Shown: piece after piece, positions 58,082 to 64,000 of the stretch | Numbering within the stretch: position 1 is the first letter of the stretch | How the letters are laid out: the number at the start of each line of letters is the position of its first letter | From: Gammaproteobacteria bacterium | GTDB lineage: Bacteria; Pseudomonadota; Gammaproteobacteria; UBA6429; Thiohalophilaceae | Direction: 5' to 3' | DNA length: 64,000 bases | Assembly (NCBI GenBank): GCA_016194635.1 | Contig: JACQBC010000030.1 | Coordinates: 248,001-312,000 of the forward strand | Made by a program: the position numbers and the translations under genes | Notes under the pieces: model-generated | The model's database searches: none | Told to the model about the DNA's origin: nothing | Seen by the model: the letters and a program-made list of their open reading frames with translations, nothing else

Positions 58082-59369
58082 ATTTTCGCGGATACAAATG
58101 GGCTCGCGACCAGGGTAGATCGTTATTGTCGGCCCGGGTGAATACCACCTGAAACAGTTGCAATTCGCTGGTGGTAAAACCTGCGATCGATCCCGCCAAA
58201 TATAAACGCCAGGCACGAACAAAATTCTCGTCAAACATCTCGCGTACCTGCGGTTCGTGGGCATTGAAACGATCCAACCAGTGTTGCAAGGTCTTGGCAT
58301 AATGCAGACGTAAGTTTTCAACGTCTATCACTGAAAATCCAAAGGGTTCAAAAATATCCATCATTTGCTTGAGCGACGGGGGTCGTGCGCCGGGGAAAAT
58401 ACGTTTTTCGATCCAGGCGTTCATGAAACCAGGATGGTTACGCCCGATGGAGTGGATTAATCCCCGCCCATGGGGTTTCAAACAACGATCGATCACCGCC
58501 CCCAGCGTGGGGTAGTGCTGCGGGCCAACATGTTCCAGCATACCGACCGAGACAAAAACATCATACTGTCCAGTCATAGTGCGGTAATCGTCTTCAATAT
58601 ACTCTACCTGGTTTTCCAAGCCCAGGTATTTGGCCTGTTGCCGCGCAAAGGCGACCTGTTCAGAAGAAATATTGTAGGCACGCACCTGCACCCCGTAGTG
58701 CTGCGCCATGAACCGCGCCAAACCACCCCAGCCGCATCCCGCCTCCACCACCGTGTCTCCGGCTTTAAGCTGTAATTTACGGCAGACGTGATGCAATTTG
58801 GCTACCTGGGCTTGCTCTAAACTCATCAGGGGATCGGGAAAATAAGCACAGGTGTATTGCTTAACTTCCTTGTCCAACCACAAGGAATAAAACGCATTAC
58901 TTAGATTATAGTGATGGTGAATATTTTGCCGGGCGCCGGTGAGGGAATTATAACGCGGTCGATGCCGTAACCAGAATAACACTTGATAAAGGAGCTGATT
59001 GCGACTGGTCTTACGTAAGGCACGGTACACGACCTCCAAAAAATGTACTAAATCACCCTCGACCTGCACCCGCCCGGTTGAGAACAATTCCCCAAAATAA
59101 AACTCGGGATCGTAAAGCAAACACCACAGGGCATTGCGATCCATCACCCGCAGGGTCGCCCTAGGATGTTCGGTTAAAGTAATACCAGAGTTGTCCCATA
59201 GGAGTAAGCGAATCGGGGGAGAACCCACCCCTTGGAGCATTTTTGTGGCCATCCAGCGGTCAATCGCAATGACCTCGCCGGAGCTAAACGATTTTAAATA
59301 AGCCGGAGCAACAGCCTGCCTGGCCGTGGATTGACGGCGGGTTAAATCCGGTGTCTCGGACACCCCCAT
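58080..59369 (-). CDS. cfa: Cyclopropane-fatty-acyl-phospholipid synthase
   Basis: A 429-residue CFA synthase: an N-terminal lipid-binding region followed by a SAM methyltransferase domain with VVEAGCGWGGLARFMAQHYG and the active-site region YTCAYFPDPLMSLEQAQ. It adds a methylene bridge to unsaturated acyl chains in membrane phospholipids under stress. It stands as a single gene. Confidence 0.95.
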   Translation of the reverse strand: MGVSETPDLTRRQSTARQAVAPAYLKSFSSGEVIAIDRWMATKMLQGVGSPPIRLLLWDNSGITLTEHPRATLRVMDRNALWCLLYDPEFYFGELFSTGRVQVEGDLVHFLEVVYRALRKTSRNQLLYQVLFWLRHRPRYNSLTGARQNIHHHYNLSNAFYSLWLDKEVKQYTCAYFPDPLMSLEQAQVAKLHHVCRKLQLKAGDTVVEAGCGWGGLARFMAQHYGVQVRAYNISSEQVAFARQQAKYLGLENQVEYIEDDYRTMTGQYDVFVSVGMLEHVGPQHYPTLGAVIDRCLKPHGRGLIHSIGRNHPGFMNAWIEKRIFPGARPPSLKQMMDIFEPFGFSVIDVENLRLHYAKTLQHWLDRFNAHEPQVREMFDENFVRAWRLYLAGSIAGFTTSELQLFQVVFTRADNNDLPWSRAHLYPRK

Positions 59370-59483
59370 GGCGCTACCTGCCTCCTTCGTCTTAGTATGG
59401 CTTTGATGCTAACCAAACCAGTAAGGAGATGCAACCCTAATTAAAGCCGCTCTAGGGTTAAGGTTGCGTTAAAAAGTGGCTAC

Positions 59484-60638
59484 TTAGAACCAGAGCGAAA
59501 GGTAGACCTGGGTTACATCGGCCTGGAACCGGAATAGCGGTTCAGTGCCCGGAGTGCCGCCAACCGTGGCATCACGAAAATCTTTGTAATTAAAATTGAT
59601 GTGATCATACGCGATATTCGCGCTACCTTTTTGGAACACCCACCAGCCGTTTTGGGCGAAATTATAGGTAAGGGTAACACCGCCGGAATTACTGTTGAAG
59701 GTACTGAGTTCTTTGTGACGGGTCATGAAGTTAAACTGATCTCTAAATGCGAACAAATCGTTGTAAAAATCCGCTTTGGTTTGTTTGTAGAGACGATAAC
59801 GCAAATCGATAATAAAACTTTTGGCGGTATGTGTATAACCCAATTCCATAGTTTGCGCATTTACTCCCCAGGAATCCTGAAAGAGTTTTATATTGCCGTG
59901 CAGAGCCGCTCGATATTGTAAATAATAACTCCCGTGTAACGACACGGTATTACTGGTTCGGGTGCCGGGAAATTTTTCAAAATCCTTACTACGGGACGTA
60001 CAAGCACTGTCGGTGCAATAAGAATAAACGCGATACGGACTCTGCAAATAACCTTCGTCGGTGATGGTTTCCCAACCCAACCCGACGATCATATTCTTTG
60101 ACACAATCTGGGAAAGTCCAATGCGGTAATTTTGTCGGCGAATATCGCCTCCCCTGCTACTATCCTCGGTTGAGGTGACCGTGTCTGCTGCTTTCGAATA
60201 ACCCATAGTCAAGGTCGATAGATCACCAAAGAAATCCTGACTTAAATTAACTTGGTAGGTCTTGCCCTTATAATCCTTTTCGCTGGTTTTTGTTATCCCC
60301 AATCCCATTAAAGTTTTACCATGGACATAATCAAGCCCTCCGGTTTGCTCAGTGCGTTGCTCAGTATAGCGACTCGCGCCCAGTCGATAACGCACATCGA
60401 TAGAAGCGCTGCTGACATGGTCAACGTAATGGTTAAAATAGGCTGAAGTATTGGTGGAAGTTTGTTTTCGTACAAGTAATGAGGGGCCAGTGACCGTTAC
60501 TGCATCGCCGCTGTACTCATGATACATTAAATCCGCGCGATCCTCCGGCAATACAGTACCTATCGCTTGATGTATCGTGCCAATAAAGCATACCGCGCCA
60601 ATCCAGCGGCATATCCTTGGATTATACTGCCACATCAA
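59484..60638 (-). CDS. DUF3570 outer-membrane beta-barrel protein
   Basis: A 384-residue protein with an N-terminal signal (VCFIGTIHQAIG) and alternating beta-strands typical of a barrel, ending in a C-terminal Phe (QVYLSLWF), the outer-membrane insertion signal. The order and sequence pattern fit DUF3570. It overlaps the DUF4266 gene by 4 bp. It is the last gene of a minus-strand cluster from 64000; its function is unknown. Confidence 0.85.
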   Translation of the reverse strand: MMWQYNPRICRWIGAVCFIGTIHQAIGTVLPEDRADLMYHEYSGDAVTVTGPSLLVRKQTSTNTSAYFNHYVDHVSSASIDVRYRLGASRYTEQRTEQTGGLDYVHGKTLMGLGITKTSEKDYKGKTYQVNLSQDFFGDLSTLTMGYSKAADTVTSTEDSSRGGDIRRQNYRIGLSQIVSKNMIVGLGWETITDEGYLQSPYRVYSYCTDSACTSRSKDFEKFPGTRTSNTVSLHGSYYLQYRAALHGNIKLFQDSWGVNAQTMELGYTHTAKSFIIDLRYRLYKQTKADFYNDLFAFRDQFNFMTRHKELSTFNSNSGGVTLTYNFAQNGWWVFQKGSANIAYDHINFNYKDFRDATVGGTPGTEPLFRFQADVTQVYLSLWF

Positions 60639-60856
60639 TTACATCCACAGCCGCCGCCCGATATACTATCACCGCCACGTGAAGCCTGCCGGACTTCATA
60701 CACATGACGTCGATGCGATACAGAAATCCAATCGCGATCTGGGTTCATAATCGGATCGGCCAAATTAGCCCGTTCATAGGGCTTAAGCCAAGGTTCAACA
60801 CTACATCCTGCCAATAAAATACAAACCACACTTGCAGTTACAAGTAATCTGAACAC
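60635..60856 (-). CDS. DUF4266 lipoprotein with GGGCGCN tail
   Basis: A 73-residue lipoprotein. The lipobox is LLAGC; the mature part is only ~55 residues with PWLKPYERANLADPIMNPDR, then a tail SISGGGCGCN. The two tail cysteines are in the usual position for DUF4266. It lies 3 bases after the TlpA gene and overlaps the DUF3570 gene, so the three are likely co-translated. A redox or metal-binding role for the tail is inferred from the thioredoxin neighbour. Confidence 0.85.
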   Translation of the reverse strand: MFRLLVTASVVCILLAGCSVEPWLKPYERANLADPIMNPDRDWISVSHRRHVYEVRQASRGGDSISGGGCGCN

Positions 60857-60859
60857 AAA

Positions 60860-61357
60860 TTACTCCTTCACCAATTCTTTAATTTGTTTTTTATAGGTTT
60901 CCTCATAGCCGGGTTTGTAACCCTCATGGACATAACGGATCATACCGCTGCGATCCACAATTACAGTGGTGGGCATCGCATTTATATTATATAACTTACT
61001 AAGTTGATTCTGCATATCATACAAAATCGGAAAGCTCACCGGCACATCGCGTAGATAACCCTTGGCCTTGTTACTATCCTGTTCTACATTTACCCCTAAA
61101 ATCACAAACCCAAGCTTGTTATATTTTTTGTAAATATCATTCAACAGCGGCATTTCCTGGCGACACGGCCCGCACCACGAGGCCCAATAATTTATCAGGA
61201 CCACTTGGCCACGCAGTTCCTTGAGGCGAATATTTTTACCGTCTATATTGGGTAATGCAAAATCCGGAGCTGGCTGTCCAGCGGGAGCCGCTTGAACATT
61301 CCAGGTTAAAATCCCTAACATAACCAACAACACAGGGACGCTAATCGGTAGTTTCAT
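60860..61357 (-). CDS. TlpA-family thioredoxin
   Basis: About 165 residues with a signal peptide (VPVLLVMLGILTWNVQA) and a periplasmic thioredoxin fold. Active site: NYWASWCGPCRQEM; cis-Pro region AMPTTVIVDRSG. It should reduce disulfides in the periplasm, most likely those of cluster members (the lipoprotein tail or the heme protein's CxxCH cysteines). Confidence 0.92.
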   Translation of the reverse strand: MKLPISVPVLLVMLGILTWNVQAAPAGQPAPDFALPNIDGKNIRLKELRGQVVLINYWASWCGPCRQEMPLLNDIYKKYNKLGFVILGVNVEQDSNKAKGYLRDVPVSFPILYDMQNQLSKLYNINAMPTTVIVDRSGMIRYVHEGYKPGYEETYKKQIKELVKE

Positions 61358-61379
61358 GCTCAAATACCTCGTGTACACA

Positions 61380-62060
61380 CTAAAAGAAATACGTTGCCCC
61401 CAGCGAAATCTCGATCGTATTTGCCTTCTTTTGCTTGCCTGTCACATCAATACTGTAAACATAATCGCGCACATTGGCATGTAGTGCCAACCAATCTTTC
61501 AAAACGACCCGGTATCCTGACCCATACATCGCTGTAAAACGAGTTTCACCCGCCACTTTGGTGCTGCCAATACCAGCGACAACATACAGCGCGGTATTAA
61601 ACGTGGTATTCCGCCCAATATATGCCTGGCCGGGTAACAAATTATAACCCAAGGCCCCTGTATAATAGCTGTATTTGCGATCGGAAAAATTCAACGTTTT
61701 ACTAAAAACTTCTTGGCTGGTTTGACCCAGCTTCGAGAATCCCAAGGTACCTTCAAAAAAGATATCTTCCGTAATATGGTACGTAAGGCGTGCACCGTAT
61801 ACCGGCTTTGAACCAAAGTCCTCAATACTCAGCAGCCCCGCGAACAAACCAATTTCAAAATTTTCCGTGTCGATTTGTGCTTCGGTCACTTGGCGACGTT
61901 TAATCTCAGGTTGAATAACAGGTTCCTGCTGGATCATGGATTTAAGTGATTCAGATTGCACCGGCGGCACGGGCACAGAATCTGTACCGTTGGCGGCAAA
62001 TCCAAGCATATTATACATACCACACAGTATTAGAAGAAAAATGCGAAGCCCGCTTTCCAT
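61380..62060 (-). CDS. Outer-membrane beta-barrel protein
   Basis: A 226-residue protein with a signal peptide (IFLLILCGMYNMLGFAA), a linker rich in Pro/Gln, and a barrel domain from about residue 65 (FEIGLFAGLLSIEDFGSKP) ending in EISLGATYFF, the C-terminal Phe signal. It is similar in layout to the barrel of the SH3-barrel protein just upstream, whose gene it overlaps by 31 bp; the pair may be paralogous barrels. Confidence 0.82.
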   Translation of the reverse strand: MESGLRIFLLILCGMYNMLGFAANGTDSVPVPPVQSESLKSMIQQEPVIQPEIKRRQVTEAQIDTENFEIGLFAGLLSIEDFGSKPVYGARLTYHITEDIFFEGTLGFSKLGQTSQEVFSKTLNFSDRKYSYYTGALGYNLLPGQAYIGRNTTFNTALYVVAGIGSTKVAGETRFTAMYGSGYRVVLKDWLALHANVRDYVYSIDVTGKQKKANTIEISLGATYFF

Positions 62061-62770
62061 TCTCTAATTTCCTCATTGTTGTCTTTAGTGGTAAAAATAA
62101 CATAGTTGCCGTAATCGATACGCACTAAAAAACGCTTGGTAAGATACATCCGCGCGCCAATACTATAATGACTAAAGTTGTTTCTACGATCTTTCACTAC
62201 CGCCAAGGTCGACTTGGCCTTGGTTTCGATGAGTCCGGTGCCTAGGGAAAAAAACGGCGATACAGTCCATTCAGGAAAAGGTTCTTCAACCAAATGAAAC
62301 CCCAGCATTACACTGCTGGATAGATTACCCAACACTTGAGATAATGACACTTCGGTAGAAATATTTTCTGTCAGGTGATAACCGCCATAGGTGGTAATTA
62401 CATAAGCCCCTTGAAAGTCTCCTCCCAACATACCCATTTCCCATCTACGATCTACAAAATCTTCTTGGGAAGCTTCTTTGAGTTCGATTCGCTTTCCGTC
62501 AGGTGACAGGGTTTGCAACATTTCATTACGCGCCACCCATCCTTCGATACCCGTTTCGGAACGAACCTTAAACCAATCGGTTTGGCGAACAATGATTTCA
62601 ACCCACTCGTCTCGACTGACCACGTAAAAAACGGGATAGCCGCGTCCTGGTCCGGTATGTAATTCAATATAAGGGTCATATACCTGCACAACATTATGCT
62701 CCACCGGCGCGGCGGCGAAACTTGTTCCCATCCCTATTGATAACAATACACTTATTACTAGAAGACGCAT
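62030..62770 (-). CDS. SH3-domain outer-membrane barrel protein
   Basis: About 246 residues. A signal peptide (LLVISVLLSIGMGTSFAAA) is followed by a bacterial SH3 domain (VVQVYDPYIELHTGPGRGYP, ~25-85) and an eight-strand-like barrel ending in WKAGFAFFF. The start MRLLVISVLL is chosen because it gives a proper signal peptide. SH3 domains of this type can bind peptidoglycan or peptides. Confidence 0.83.
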   Translation of the reverse strand: MRLLVISVLLSIGMGTSFAAAPVEHNVVQVYDPYIELHTGPGRGYPVFYVVSRDEWVEIIVRQTDWFKVRSETGIEGWVARNEMLQTLSPDGKRIELKEASQEDFVDRRWEMGMLGGDFQGAYVITTYGGYHLTENISTEVSLSQVLGNLSSSVMLGFHLVEEPFPEWTVSPFFSLGTGLIETKAKSTLAVVKDRRNNFSHYSIGARMYLTKRFLVRIDYGNYVIFTTKDNNEEIREWKAGFAFFF

Positions 62771-62900
62771 GTGATTCTTGGGGTGTCTGCTCGTTGTGGT
62801 TTGACAATCAGTCACCCCATTGTAACTGCTAGCCCCAAGGCCGCCAACAAACTTTACACACAAGGGCGGCGCTTGGGGTTATATTTTGGCTTGATAGGGA

Positions 62901-64000
62901 TCAGGGTTGGTTCTGGTATTGGGCGCCAATGTCGATCCATTCTTTTATGAGTTTAATCTCACCCGCGGTCAATCTTGTCTCATGGCTCCCACCCGCTCCA
63001 AAACGGTTATTGGCAAAAAATGTACTGTTCATTGCGTTTCCGGGGGTCACGCGGCTGTACACATTTCGATACGCGGTATAATTGGTCGGTTCACCCGCGT
63101 TTTCACCAGTAATTGTAAGATCAAAACCATTTGGCGGTGGCACGGGGTTACCGTTACTATCGGTGGTTTGGACATGGCAGCTAATACAACCCTTTGCCGC
63201 CCAAAGCGGTTGAATTTTAAGGTTGTAGTTGATGATAACGCGACAATTACCATCCCAACTGCTTTGTATAGTACAAGTGGAAATATTCACTAATGAGGAG
63301 GTATCCATACCACTATAATCGATAATCGGTCGCATGGTTATCGGATTACCTGCGGTCGCTACCTGTGCCAGGGTAGTACCAGGGTTAGAAACATCCTCAG
63401 CATCGGTACGCCCGTGGGCCTTTCCCGCTACATGACAGCCGTTACAAACCCGCTCCTCGTCCGGCCGAACCGTGAACCATTCTGGATGCTCAGGACCAAT
63501 ATTTTCGTAATTACTGTTTACCAGTTGAATAGATAAGGGCACATTCGCCGGAACTTCCACTCTGACAGAGCCGTCCGCTTGAATCGGTGCATAACCAATG
63601 ATTTCGCGCATTTTCCGACTGGTATCGATTCCGATTTTGATATTGGTCACGGTATTATCCAAATATGTATGTTTATAAATTCGCACATAGGCCGCGGTGG
63701 GATAATCCGCATTTACTTTTCTCAAATGTAATTTGCCCTTTTTTCCTGTGCCTGCCACATCCGGAATATAAGTCGGAGAGGTCTTGTCTTGCGCAACGGC
63801 TACGTCGGTGTAATAAAACCCCGGTTCGGGAGTGGTAACAAAAGGCATAAGGTTTGAACCCAAGGTATACACCGCCACGTAATACCGGGGAGCAGCTGCG
63901 GTGGCACCTGTTAGTTTTTCATTTTTACCATCACAGGGAAGTGAATCCGTCTGACCTGGCACATTCACATAACACTGGCTGTAGGAAACCACGACCCGGT
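62901..64000 (-). CDS. Di-heme HzsA-related periplasmic protein (partial)
   Basis: The C-terminal ~366 residues of a larger protein, whose frame is open to the window edge. Two CxxCH heme motifs are visible, RVCNGCHVAGKAHG and KGCISCHVQTTDS. The pattern fits the HzsA-related proteins that accompany SH3-barrel, TlpA, DUF4266 and DUF3570 genes. It is probably a periplasmic or surface c-type cytochrome. The natural start lies beyond the window. Confidence 0.82.
   Translation of the reverse strand, partial: RVVVSYSQCYVNVPGQTDSLPCDGKNEKLTGATAAAPRYYVAVYTLGSNLMPFVTTPEPGFYYTDVAVAQDKTSPTYIPDVAGTGKKGKLHLRKVNADYPTAAYVRIYKHTYLDNTVTNIKIGIDTSRKMREIIGYAPIQADGSVRVEVPANVPLSIQLVNSNYENIGPEHPEWFTVRPDEERVCNGCHVAGKAHGRTDAEDVSNPGTTLAQVATAGNPITMRPIIDYSGMDTSSLVNISTCTIQSSWDGNCRVIINYNLKIQPLWAAKGCISCHVQTTDSNGNPVPPPNGFDLTITGENAGEPTNYTAYRNVYSRVTPGNAMNSTFFANNRFGAGGSHETRLTAGEIKLIKEWIDIGAQYQNQP

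Noticed and set aside
1-64000. tRNA or rRNA genes
   Set aside because: No cloverleaf-like segment with a T-loop motif or rRNA-like stretch was recognised in the intergenic gaps.

Overview
The window is a chromosomal segment of a gammaproteobacterium. This rests on blocks of housekeeping genes in arrangements typical of that class (rng-maf next to yhdP and tldD/pmbA; rsfS-nadD, holA-lptE-leuS; miaB-phoH-ybeY-corC-lnt; fabA-fabB; erpA), on a full outer-membrane/lipopolysaccharide toolkit (LptE, LpxA, Lnt), and on type IV pilus and beta-barrel proteins. Base composition is roughly balanced. No species can be named from the sequence alone. The outermost genes are cut by the window edges.

Layout. 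1-593: tail of an MgtE magnesium channel. 598-9563: pmbA, tldD, a nitrilase-family amidase, yhdP and rng on the minus strand. 9567-22596: maf, rlmH, rsfS, nadD, proA, holA, lptE, leuS, then lnt, corC, ybeY, phoH, miaB, all minus. 22597-29376: a complete type II-C CRISPR-Cas locus: a divergently transcribed tracrRNA, cas9, cas1, cas2, a short leader with a perfect palindrome, and an array of 30 repeats and 29 spacers, plus a decayed repeat remnant in register. 29377-31060: a structured, probably non-coding segment and two unknown genes (accessory). 31349-45334: FMN reductase, Kef-type antiporter, signal-less HtrA protease, RsmB-like methyltransferase, a PRMT-like protein, DUF2145 protein, two HDOD proteins around dedA and mazG, a DUF805 remnant, an acetyltransferase, a leucine-rich-repeat-variant protein and a response regulator with a decayed GGDEF domain. 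45337-54497: thioredoxin-like protein, TfpX/TfpZ-like pilin accessory protein, a small secreted protein, lpxA-fabA-fabB, selO, amrS and an ATP-grasp protein. 54518-59369: A-type Fe-S carrier, YggX, Nudix hydrolase, lipoprotein, a catalytically dead M48/TPR membrane protein and cfa. 59484-64000: a minus-strand cluster of a di-heme HzsA-like protein, two outer-membrane barrels, a TlpA thioredoxin, a DUF4266 lipoprotein and a DUF3570 barrel.

The CRISPR locus reads as a coherent working system. Cas9 carries all expected catalytic residues. The tracrRNA anti-repeat pairs with nearly the whole 36-base repeat. Its promoter has a perfect TTGACA and 17-bp spacing and lies back to back with the cas9 leader region, and it ends at a clear intrinsic terminator. 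Each repeat ends (crRNA sense, minus strand) in TATACT, which suggests one small promoter per repeat as in Neisseria II-C. Spacers 5 and 21 are 27/30 identical, which points to two acquisitions from diverged relatives of one invader.

Outside the CRISPR locus, the most unusual structure is a family of four palindromic intergenic elements (17233, 34020, 51647, 51998). All share a roughly 50-base core in either orientation, but each has its own long inverted-repeat arms. In the copy at lnt the arms are perfect over 39 bp, and one arm is the 3' end of the lnt reading frame itself.
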